Assembly: GCA_031428675.1 (NCBI GenBank)
Contig: JANOYC010000115.1
Coordinates: forward strand, 1-6,170
DNA: 6,170 bases
Reading direction: 5' to 3'
Source of the DNA: JANOYC01 sp031428675
GTDB taxonomy: Bacteria > Actinomycetota > Actinomycetes > Actinomycetales > Microbacteriaceae
The first letter of the stretch is position 1. Every line of letters begins with the position of its first letter. A model generated the notes under the pieces. It had not been told where the DNA came from, ran no database searches, and saw only the letters and a program-made list of their open reading frames with translations. The position numbers and the translations under genes were made by a program. Positions 1-5,830 of this stretch are shown here, one piece after another.

Positions 1-1
1 C

Positions 2-175
2 CGCGTTGTCGCCATTGGCGACGGACGCAACGACATCGACATGCTCGAATGGGCGGCGGCCCGAGGCCGCGGCGTCGCGATGGGCCAAGCGCCCGACGAG
101 GTCAAGGATGCTGGCAATGAAGTGACCGAGTCCGAACTCGACGACGGAGTTGCGACCGCACTCGCGTCGCTGTGA
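2..175 (+). CDS. HAD-superfamily (Cof-type) hydrolase, C-terminal fragment
   Basis: Only the last 57 residues are present; the 5' part lies outside the window. The fragment opens with RVVAIGDGRNDIDML, which holds the GDGxND motif (HAD motif IV) that binds catalytic Mg2+ in the Cof/IIB class of phosphatases. It continues with GRGVAMGQAPDEVKDAG, the usual 'GVAMGNA..VK..A' stretch of this class, and ends in a short helix before TGA at 173-175. Such enzymes are cytoplasmic phosphatases, often acting on sugar phosphates or flavin-related phosphates, but the substrate cannot be told from this end. The gene converges on the response regulator gene, with only 27 bases between the two stop codons, so it is not part of the citrate-type locus. 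Family assignment is firm; the specific function is unknown. Confidence 0.85.
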   Translation, partial: RVVAIGDGRNDIDMLEWAAARGRGVAMGQAPDEVKDAGNEVTESELDDGVATALASL

Positions 176-179
176 GCGT

Positions 180-203
180 GCGCGCCCGCCAATTGCCGCG
201 CGC
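180..203. terminator. Weak hairpin between convergent genes
   Basis: GCGCGC at 180-185 can pair with GCGCGC at 198-203 around a 12-base loop containing the palindrome CAATTG (190-195). It sits between the stops of the HAD gene and the response regulator gene, where a bidirectional terminator would be expected. There is no T-run on either strand and the stem is only 6 bp, so this is a weak candidate. Nothing better is visible in the gap. Confidence 0.22.
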
Positions 204-895
204 TATCCCGCTGTCGCCCGGTATCTGGTGCTAGGTCGGCCGCTCGTGCCGTAGTCGAGTTCTCGGGATGCCGCACCCCCGGTTACGAGGTGCTCGAGAT
301 ACCGCCGGCAACTCACACGCGAGAGTTCGAGCGACTCCGCGAGCTCTTGCGAGGTGGCCGCGCGTCGGGCGATGAGCGCACGGTGAACAGTGCTGAGGGT
401 CTCCGGGCTGAGCCCCTTGGGAAGAGTCGCCCCGCGCGCGGTTGAAGTCATGAGGTCATCGATCTGCTCTTGCTGCAACTGACCTTCTCGGGGAACGAGA
501 CGAATCTCGGTCGCGATGTCAGCGAGCCGTTTGCGAAGTTCGGCGGCGGCGAAAGGTTTGGCCAGGTAGTGCCGAACTCCGGCCCGCCGGGCATCCCGAA
601 CTGTTGCGAGGTCGCGAGCCGCAGTCACCGCGAGCACCTCGGGCTGGGGCCGCGGGTCGGCTCGAACCATGCGCAGCACGTCGATCCCGGAGAATCCGGG
701 CAAATGCATGTCGAGTAGCACGATATCCGGGCGCAGGCTGCGGATCGCGTCAACGGCACCCGGTCCGTCGACGGCGATGCCGGCGACGACAAACCCTGCC
801 AGATCGCTGACGAAGGCGCGGTGCAGGTCGGCGACGGAGCGATCGTCGTCGACGATGAGCACGCGCAATGGCGTCGACAAGGACGCGATCGTCAC
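203..895 (-). CDS. citB: CitB/DcuR-family response regulator
   Basis: A 230-residue cytoplasmic transcription regulator, the usual length for the CitB/DpiA/DcuR family. Residues 10-125 form a receiver domain: acidic pair D16-D17, phosphoacceptor D62 in IVLLDMHLPG, T91, and K113 in the KPF motif. A linker leads to a C-terminal helix-turn-helix at about 160-226, with TSQELAESLELSRVSCRRYL (181-200) and a YGTSGRPSTRYR ending, typical of this family rather than of the OmpR or NarL classes. The start chosen is GTG at 895-893, which overlaps the kinase stop as GTGA. The longer open frame reaches 1105, but that extra part is low-complexity Arg-rich sequence lying inside the kinase ATPase domain. No clear Shine-Dalgarno precedes the GTG, so translation is probably coupled to the kinase. 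Expected target: the divergent tctCBA operon. It could also be named dpiA or dcuR. Confidence 0.9.
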   Translation of the reverse strand: MTIASLSTPLRVLIVDDDRSVADLHRAFVSDLAGFVVAGIAVDGPGAVDAIRSLRPDIVLLDMHLPGFSGIDVLRMVRADPRPQPEVLAVTAARDLATVRDARRAGVRHYLAKPFAAAELRKRLADIATEIRLVPREGQLQQEQIDDLMTSTARGATLPKGLSPETLSTVHRALIARRAATSQELAESLELSRVSCRRYLEHLVTGGAASRELDYGTSGRPSTRYRATAG

Positions 896-2502
896 GACCG
901 TGCCGTTTCGCTCTGGCGAGAGCCGCGTGCGAGCCGTACCGGGAGGTGCAGATCGAATCGGGCGCCACCAGTCCGAGACTCGGTGATCGCGATCGTTCCG
1001 TGTCGGCGCTCCACGACCCGCCGAACGAGTGCCAACCCGATGCCGCGGCGAACGTTGACGTCTCCGTCGCCAACCTTCGTGCTCATTCCCTCGGTGAATA
1101 CCCACGCGCGCTGATTCGGTGGCACGCCCGGACCGCTGTCATCGACGGTGATGTGTAGGTCGCCGCGAGCGAATCCGGCGACCACGTCGATCCTGTCGCC
1201 GAAACCGCAGGCTTCAATCGCATTGTCGACCAGATTGCCGAGCACGGTGAGTAGATCGGGCGTGAGATCTGCCGGCAACGCGCCTGGCACGGTGTCGGCC
1301 TGCCTGACCTCCAATTCGATGCCCATTTCTCGGGCTTGAGCGGCCTTGACCGACAGCAGGGCAGTGAGTTCCGCATCGCCGAGCAGATTGACGTTCTGCG
1401 GCAGACCGATGGATCCCCCCGGCGATCGGCGTGCGATGAACGCACGGGCGTCGTCCACGCGGCCGATCTCGAGCAGGCCCGAGACCACGTGCATGGCGTT
1501 CGCGAATTCGTGAGCTTGCGCGCGAAGTCCGTCGGTCAGCGACTGTGCACCATCCAGACGACGAACGAGTGCGTGCAAATCCGTGTTATCGCGCAACAGG
1601 AGAGTCGCCGCGATGTCGCGCTCGCCGACCTTCGATCCCGAACTTCGCGCGACGAGTACGCGTTCACCCGAGAGCACGAGACGACCTTCGAGTTCTCCGC
1701 TCTGGAGCACATCGACAAGTCCGTCAGCGAGCACCTCTGTCGCTGTGTGCCCGACCAGGTCGTCGATGTTGGTGTTGAGGAGGCGAGCGGCCGCGTCGTT
1801 CACCAGTTGCACGACTCCGTGCTCGTCGACGGACACGACGCCCTCGCTCAAACGGTGCAGCGTCGTCTCGCGGTTCTCGACGAGAGAGGCGATCTCCCGC
1901 GGTTCCAGGCGATAGATGCGCCGGCGGATAAACGCCGTGACCCCCGCCGCGCCGAACACGCCGATGATCGCCGAACCCGCCATTGCCAGCAGGAGCACGT
2001 TGAGAGTCTCGATGAATTCGGCGGAGAGCTCCGACTCGAGGATGCCCACCGACACCGTGCCGATAATCTGCGTGTCGACGAAGATGGGCACCTTCACCCG
2101 CCATGACGGCCCGAGCGTTCCGGTCTGCGTGCCCACGTAGGTTTCACCCGACAGCGGCACCGAGGGGTCGGTCGACACTATCTCGCCGATCCGCGAGACG
2201 TCGGGGTGGGAGTAGCGGATGCCGTCCGCATTCGTGACGACGACGTAGGTAACCTTGGACGCCTCGCGGATGAGTTCGGCGACGGGCTGTATCGATGCGG
2301 ACGGATCGGGATCGTCGAAAGCGTTGAGGATGACCGGCAGTGACGCCACGGACGACGCGACCGCTTGCATCCGGTCTTGGTAAGCGCTCCGGATGGAGCG
2401 TTCCTGCAGGGTGCCGGCGACGATGCCGGTGACCAGCGTCGTGACGCAGACGATCACTGCTTGCAGGGCAAGCAGTTGGAATCGCAGCGACATTGCACGC
2501 AC
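892..2502 (-). CDS. citA: CitA/DcuS-family sensor histidine kinase
   Basis: A membrane sensor kinase of 536 residues from the chosen start. Order of parts: TM1 at about 9-31; an extracytoplasmic Cache/PDC sensor at about 32-165; TM2 at about 167-191; a cytoplasmic PAS domain at about 214-308; a histidine box LRAQAHEFANAMH with phosphoacceptor H331; then an ATPase with N-box LGNLVDNAIEAC (N423, N427), G1 box DDSGPG (455-460) and G2 box RGIGLALV (486-493). The sensor contains RYSH (R96, H99) and R135-V-K137, at the places where DcuS and CitA bind carboxylates; R-x-K is closer to CitA as I recall the family. GTG at 2502 is preferred because GGAGA lies 8 bases upstream. ATG at 2493 has that site 17 bases away, and in-frame starts at 2538 and 2532 lack a good site. 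It is divergent from tctCBA and overlaps the regulator by 4 bases. The ligand (citrate or another di/tricarboxylate) is inferred. Confidence 0.9.
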   Translation of the reverse strand: MRAMSLRFQLLALQAVIVCVTTLVTGIVAGTLQERSIRSAYQDRMQAVASSVASLPVILNAFDDPDPSASIQPVAELIREASKVTYVVVTNADGIRYSHPDVSRIGEIVSTDPSVPLSGETYVGTQTGTLGPSWRVKVPIFVDTQIIGTVSVGILESELSAEFIETLNVLLLAMAGSAIIGVFGAAGVTAFIRRRIYRLEPREIASLVENRETTLHRLSEGVVSVDEHGVVQLVNDAAARLLNTNIDDLVGHTATEVLADGLVDVLQSGELEGRLVLSGERVLVARSSGSKVGERDIAATLLLRDNTDLHALVRRLDGAQSLTDGLRAQAHEFANAMHVVSGLLEIGRVDDARAFIARRSPGGSIGLPQNVNLLGDAELTALLSVKAAQAREMGIELEVRQADTVPGALPADLTPDLLTVLGNLVDNAIEACGFGDRIDVVAGFARGDLHITVDDSGPGVPPNQRAWVFTEGMSTKVGDGDVNVRRGIGLALVRRVVERRHGTIAITESRTGGARFDLHLPVRLARGSRQSETARS

Positions 2503-2593
2503 GGCTCTATTCTCCGCGACTACGGCAGGCATGAACACGGGCGAACTGGTTCCAATAGTTACGAAAGGAGAGCGCCAGATCGTGCCGGAGTTA

Positions 2594-2608
2594 GTGTGAC
2601 CGACACAC
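2594..2608. promoter_or_regulatory. Inverted repeat GTGTG-N5-CACAC, candidate operator
   Basis: The sequence GTGTGACCGACACAC has perfect 5-bp arms around a 5-base centre. It lies 46 bases before the tctC start and overlaps a TAGTGT hexamer (2592-2597) that could be a -10. A dimeric regulator could bind here to activate or block tctCBA. I do not know a consensus for actinobacterial CitB that would confirm this. Confidence 0.3.
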
Positions 2609-2610
2609 CA

Positions 2611-2634
2611 GACGGGTGCACAGCCGCACCCGTC
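2611..2634 (+). promoter_or_regulatory. Stem-loop in the tctC leader, just before the ribosome site
   Basis: GACGGGTGC (2611-2619) and GCACCCGTC (2626-2634) form a perfect 9-bp stem with a 6-base ACAGCC loop. It ends 7 bases before the AAGGAGG ribosome site (2641-2647). If transcription starts upstream, it would form in the 5' leader and could stabilise the message or affect ribosome access. As DNA it could be an operator. It has no T-run, so a plain terminator is unlikely. Confidence 0.45.
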
Positions 2635-2640
2635 CCACTC

Positions 2641-2647
2641 AAGGAGG
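2641..2647 (+). promoter_or_regulatory. Strong ribosome binding site of tctC, decides the start
   Basis: AAGGAGG lies 7 bases before GTG at 2655, an ideal spacing. It rules out the in-frame GTG at 2649, which follows almost immediately, and a longer reading starting at 2616. It is the strongest Shine-Dalgarno seen in the locus, fitting high expression of the binding protein. Confidence 0.8.
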
Positions 2648-2654
2648 AGTGATT

Positions 2655-3662
2655 GTGCGACTAACCCCGCTCATTGCCACAGCAGCCCTGTCCGTCATTG
2701 CCCTGGCCGGATGCGCCCCCGCATCCACCGGCACAGGCACCAGCACCGAGTCGCCCGCGGCGGCGACGGTGTCTGACATCCAGATCATCGTGCCCGCCGA
2801 TCCCGGCGGCGGATGGGACCAGACCGGGCGAGCAATCTCCCAGGTGCTCACGTCGGAGGGGCTCGTCGAGTCGGCTCCCGTTGTCAACATCCCCGGTGCC
2901 GGTGGAACTGTGGGGCTCGCAAGCCTCGCCACCGAGAACGACCCCAACACGCTCATGATGATGGGCCTCGTCATGGTGGGTGCCATTGAGACCAATGCCT
3001 CCCCGAGCCGCATCGAGGACACTACCCCGATTGCGCGATTGACCGAGGAGGCGCTCGTCGTCGTCGTGCCCGCCGAATCGCCGTATGAGTCGCTCGCTGA
3101 TTTGGTCGACGCCATCGTCGAAACGGGACAGGACGTCACCATCACTGGCGGATCTGCCGGCGGTGCTGACCACATTCTCGCCGGACTTCTGCTCGGAGCG
3201 GCCGACCAGAGCAAGGCCGACATCGCGGAGAAACTCAACTACGTCCCGAACTCGGGCGGTGGCGAAGCGGTGTCCCTCATCCTCGGCAATAACGTGTCGG
3301 CGGGCATCTCCGGCATCGGTGAGTTCGTCGAGCACATCGACGCGGGCACCATGCGCGCTCTCGCCGTCTCGTCGGCCGAACCGGTCTCGCAGCTTCCCGA
3401 CGTCCCCACCGTGCAGGACGAGGGATACGACGTCACCCTGACGAACTGGCGCGGTGTCATCGCTCCCGGCTCGATCGATGACGCTCAGCGCGCCGCGCTC
3501 ATCGACATCGTGACGCAGCTGCACGAGACCGGAGCGTGGACCGACGAGCTCCAGACGAAAGGGTGGACCGACGCATTCCTAGCCGGAGACGACTTCGACG
3601 CGTTCCTCGAAACAAACATCGCCGACGTCACTGCGACCCTGGGCAACATCGGACTGATCTGA
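2655..3662 (+). CDS. tctC: TctC, tricarboxylate-binding lipoprotein (Bug family)
   Basis: The extracytoplasmic solute-binding component of the tripartite tricarboxylate transporter, 335 residues, close to the usual length. The N-terminus is a lipoprotein signal: MRLT, a hydrophobic stretch, and lipobox LAGC with C20 as the lipidated residue, as expected for a Gram-positive binding protein anchored to the membrane. A Ser/Thr/Pro/Ala-rich tether follows to about residue 39. The Bug-family fold then shows IIVPADPGGGWD (44-55), NIPGAGGT (78-85), GGSAGGADH (165-173), YVPNSGGGEA (196-205), LPDVPTV (247-253) and NWRGVIAPG (264-272). It would capture a tricarboxylate, citrate being most likely given the Cit-type regulators, and pass it to TctB-TctA. 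It is first in the operon, with the strongest ribosome site, and its TGA overlaps the tctB ATG by one base. The ligand is inferred; Bug proteins bind varied carboxylates. Confidence 0.93.
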   Translation: MRLTPLIATAALSVIALAGCAPASTGTGTSTESPAAATVSDIQIIVPADPGGGWDQTGRAISQVLTSEGLVESAPVVNIPGAGGTVGLASLATENDPNTLMMMGLVMVGAIETNASPSRIEDTTPIARLTEEALVVVVPAESPYESLADLVDAIVETGQDVTITGGSAGGADHILAGLLLGAADQSKADIAEKLNYVPNSGGGEAVSLILGNNVSAGISGIGEFVEHIDAGTMRALAVSSAEPVSQLPDVPTVQDEGYDVTLTNWRGVIAPGSIDDAQRAALIDIVTQLHETGAWTDELQTKGWTDAFLAGDDFDAFLETNIADVTATLGNIGLI

Positions 3663-4201
3663 TGACCTCGGCACCAACGCCGAGGCCCGGGCGCACAGCG
3701 TCCGGGCCTCGGCCCTCCCGTATTGGCGAGATCGTCTTCGCCAGCATGTGCATCTCCCTTGGCTTGTTCGCCTTCATCGGCACGTTCGGAATTCGAGTGC
3801 CGGAAACTAACCGCGTTGGCCCGACGGTGTTCCCGATGCTGGTCGCCGTGTTGCTGTTCGCGTCCGGAGTCGCGGTTCTCATCGCCGTGCTCATGGGCCG
3901 ATTGGGGCAACAGGAGCAGTCTGAAGACGTCGACCTGCACCACCGCACTGATTGGCTGACGCTCGCCAAACTCGTTGGCCTCGTCGTCGCGCATCTGTTC
4001 CTCATCCCCATCATCGGGTGGGCGCTCGCCGCAGCGATCCTGTTCGGTGGCGCCGCTTGGACGCTCGGCGCCAAACGCTGGTGGATGGCGCTCACCGTCG
4101 GACTTGCGCTTTGCCTGACCCTTCAGATTCTCTTCGGCGAGTTGCTCGGCCTCTCGTTGCCCCTCGGACCGGCCCTCGGCTGGATCGCTCCGCTGTTCTG
4201 A
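3662..4201 (+). CDS. tctB: TctB, small membrane subunit of tripartite tricarboxylate transporter
   Basis: A 179-residue integral membrane protein, within the usual TctB range. A polar, Pro/Arg-rich N-terminal tail (1-22) is followed by hydrophobic segments at about 23-44, 57-78, 104-133 (probably two helices) and 141-163, with a charged cytoplasmic-type loop QQEQSEDVDLHHR between the second and third. VGPTVFPMLV (52-61) matches the conserved 'GP..FP' stretch of TctB. It partners TctA in the permease. ATG at 3662 overlaps the tctC stop as TGATG and has no clear Shine-Dalgarno, so it is probably translated by ribosomes finishing tctC. The next in-frame ATG (residue 29) falls inside the first membrane helix and is too late. 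Oddly, codons 6-18 lie in a very stable hairpin. TctB is poorly conserved, so assignment leans on topology and position. Confidence 0.9.
   Translation: MTSAPTPRPGRTASGPRPSRIGEIVFASMCISLGLFAFIGTFGIRVPETNRVGPTVFPMLVAVLLFASGVAVLIAVLMGRLGQQEQSEDVDLHHRTDWLTLAKLVGLVVAHLFLIPIIGWALAAAILFGGAAWTLGAKRWWMALTVGLALCLTLQILFGELLGLSLPLGPALGWIAPLF
3679..3713 (+). promoter_or_regulatory. 16-bp hairpin inside the start of tctB
   Basis: GCCGAGGCCCGG (3679-3690) is perfectly complementary to CCGGGCCTCGGC (3702-3713). The inner bases extend pairing by C-G, G-C, C-G and one G-U pair, leaving loop ACA (3695-3697): 16 pairs in 35 bases. It begins 16 bases after the tctC stop. It looks like an actinobacterial terminator stem but has no T-run after it (CCTCCCGTATT follows). 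Likely roles are partial termination or protection of the tctC message 3' end, giving more TctC than TctBA. The pairing is seen directly; the role is inferred. Confidence 0.65.
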
Positions 4202-4228
4202 CCTCGACGATTGTGAACTAGGACCATC

Positions 4229-5770
4229 GTGGACAACATCGCACTACTGCTCGAAGGGTTCGCGACCGCGCTGCGGCCCGAATACTTGGTTTTCGCTTTC
4301 CTCGGCGTGCTCGTCGGCACCGCCGTTGGCGTCCTGCCCGGCATCGGGCCGGCAATGACGGTGGCGCTCCTGCTCCCGCTCACCTATACCCTCGAGCCTG
4401 CCGCCGCACTCATCACCTTCGCTGGCATCTACTACGGCGGCATGTACGGCGGTTCGACCACGAGCATCCTGCTCAACACGCCGGGGGAATCGGCGTCGAT
4501 AGTCACGGCGATCGAAGGCAACAAGATGGCGAGGCTGGGCCGGGGTTCCGCCGCGCTCGCGACAGCCGCGCTCGGTTCGTTCGTCGCCGGCTCGATCGCG
4601 ACCGTCGGGCTGACTCTGCTCGCTCCCCTGCTCGCATCGCTCGCGGTGAAACTCGGCCCCGCTGACTACGTCGCTCTGATTGTCATCGCCTTTGTGACCG
4701 TGGGCGCACTGCTCGGATCGTCAGTTTGGCGCGGCATGACCTCGCTCGGGCTCGGACTCTTCATCGGGCTGATCGGCACCGACGTTCTGTCCGGCCAACA
4801 GCGCTACACGCTCGGACTTCCCTCTTTTGCCGACGGCATCGATGTCGTTCTCGTTGCCGTCGGTCTCTTCGCCGTGGGCGAAGCGTTGTATGTCGCTGCC
4901 CGGATGCGCTCGGGACCCATCGATCTGATCCCCATCACGGGTGGATGGCGCACCTGGATGACGAAGGACGACTGGAAGCGTTCGTGGCGACCGTGGCTTC
5001 GCGGAACAGCGATCGGCTTCCCGATCGGAACGATTCCAGCCGGCGGAGCGGACGTCGCGACCTTCTTGTCGTACGCGGCCGAGAAGAAGCTCAGCAAGAA
5101 GAAGGGGGAGTTCGGTCGTGGCGCGATCGAAGGCGTCGCCGGTCCGGAATCGGCCAACAACGCCGCGGCGGCCGGTGTGCTCGTGCCACTGCTCACCCTC
5201 GGGCTGCCGACCACGGCGACTGCGGCGATCATTCTGTCGGCATTCCAGTCCTACGGCATCCAACCCGGACCGCAGTTGTTCACCAACCAGCCGGGACTCG
5301 TCTGGACCCTTATCGCAAGCCTCTATATCGGCAACGTGATTCTGCTCGTGCTGAACCTGCCGCTCGTGGGGATCTGGGTGAAGCTCCTGCAGATCCCGCG
5401 TCCATACCTGTACGCGGGCATCCTGACATTTGCAGCGTTCGGCGCCTTCGCCGTGAACTTTTCGATCGTCGACATCGCAATCCTGCTTGTCATTGGTGTG
5501 CTCGGGTATTTCATGCGTCGCTATGGCTACCCGATCGCTCCGCTTGTCGTGGGGCTCATCCTCGGACCCATGGCTGAGGCGCAAATTAGGCGGGCGCTAC
5601 AACTGAGCCAGGGCGATCTCACGACGTTCGTCACGCATCCGTTCGCCGCGACGGCGTACCTCATCCTCGGGGTCTTCGTTGTCGGTGGGCTGTGGCTGCG
5701 ACGCCGACAACGGCTCTTCGAAGATACGATGACCGCCGAGTTGGCAGTGCAAGACGCCGTGACGAAGTAG
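4229..5770 (+). CDS. tctA: TctA, large membrane subunit of tripartite tricarboxylate transporter
   Basis: A 513-residue polytopic membrane protein, the usual TctA length of about 500, with roughly a dozen hydrophobic segments. The N-terminal half carries VLPGIGPAMTVALLLP (35-50) and YYGGMYGGSTTSILLNTPGE (68-87), the family hallmark. The second half carries the related stretch FPIGTIPAGGADVATFLSY (264-282) and GVAGPESANNAAAAG (302-316), then LTLGLPTTATA. The two halves look like an internal duplication, as known for the family. It forms the ion-coupled translocation path for the carboxylate delivered by TctC. The start is GTG at 4229: AGGA lies 5 bases upstream, and an in-frame TGA at 4214-4216 excludes anything longer. 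It lies 27 bases after tctB and closes the operon. Substrate specificity within the family is not readable from sequence. Confidence 0.95.
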   Translation: MDNIALLLEGFATALRPEYLVFAFLGVLVGTAVGVLPGIGPAMTVALLLPLTYTLEPAAALITFAGIYYGGMYGGSTTSILLNTPGESASIVTAIEGNKMARLGRGSAALATAALGSFVAGSIATVGLTLLAPLLASLAVKLGPADYVALIVIAFVTVGALLGSSVWRGMTSLGLGLFIGLIGTDVLSGQQRYTLGLPSFADGIDVVLVAVGLFAVGEALYVAARMRSGPIDLIPITGGWRTWMTKDDWKRSWRPWLRGTAIGFPIGTIPAGGADVATFLSYAAEKKLSKKKGEFGRGAIEGVAGPESANNAAAAGVLVPLLTLGLPTTATAAIILSAFQSYGIQPGPQLFTNQPGLVWTLIASLYIGNVILLVLNLPLVGIWVKLLQIPRPYLYAGILTFAAFGAFAVNFSIVDIAILLVIGVLGYFMRRYGYPIAPLVVGLILGPMAEAQIRRALQLSQGDLTTFVTHPFAATAYLILGVFVVGGLWLRRRQRLFEDTMTAELAVQDAVTK

Positions 5771-5775
5771 TCGGC

Positions 5776-5799
5776 GGTTACCTCCCAGTCGAGGTGGCC
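5776..5799 (+). terminator. Candidate hairpin terminator after tctA
   Basis: Bases 5776-5784 can pair with 5791-5799 (nine pairs, two of them G-U) around the loop CCAGTC, starting 5 bases after the tctA stop. There is no T-run downstream. Position suits termination of tctCBA. It also lies where the -35 region of the tRNA promoter should be. Confidence 0.35.
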
Positions 5800-5809
5800 T
5801 CCGGTCGGC

Positions 5810-5815
5810 TAGAAT
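5810..5815 (+). promoter_or_regulatory. -10 element of the tRNA-Ser promoter
   Basis: TAGAAT at 5810-5815 differs from TATAAT at one base and lies 15 bases before the mature tRNA 5' end. Transcription would start at about 5822, leaving a short leader for RNase P to remove. No good -35 is visible at 16-18 bases upstream (5786-5793 reads roughly CAGTCGAG). Confidence 0.6.
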
Positions 5816-5830
5816 CGGGCGGTACGTCAG

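Larger units (their letters stand above)
2503..2654. promoter_or_regulatory. Divergent citAB / tctCBA intergenic control region
   Basis: This 152-base region must hold the promoters of both divergent operons and the likely response-regulator binding sites. The most AT-rich part is about 2551-2567. I see no consensus -35/-10 pair on either strand, which fits activator-dependent promoters. TAGTGT at 2592-2597 fits the loose actinobacterial TAnnnT -10 pattern for tctC but has no good -35. Candidate operators are AACT-N9-AGTT at 2544-2560 (nested with GAAC-TG-GTTC at 2543-2552) and GTGTG-N5-CACAC at 2594-2608. Assignment as a control region rests on position; the individual sites are unproven. 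Confidence 0.6.

Noticed and set aside
896..1105. A longer N-terminus for the response regulator
   Set aside because: The extra 70 codons overlap the kinase ATPase domain in another frame and encode Arg-rich sequence; the receiver domain begins normally about 10 residues after GTG 895.
1336..2106. A 256-codon open frame on the plus strand across the kinase gene
   Set aside because: It lies antisense to a clearly conserved kinase, the protein is Arg/Asp/His-rich low-complexity sequence with no recognisable domain, and long antisense frames are expected in GC-rich DNA.
2661..3524. A 287-codon open frame on the minus strand across tctC
   Set aside because: Antisense to a strongly supported binding-protein gene; composition (Arg, Asp, Gly, His) is the usual shadow of a GC-rich gene, with no domain and no convincing ribosome site.
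3679..3713. A classical intrinsic terminator ending the tctC transcript completely
   Set aside because: There is no T-run after the stem and tctB-tctA continue in the same direction with coupled translation, so complete termination would silence the permease; partial effects remain possible.
4721..5584. Two long open frames, one on each strand, inside tctA
   Set aside because: Both are out-of-frame readings of a well-conserved membrane protein gene, rich in Arg/His/Asp, with no family features.
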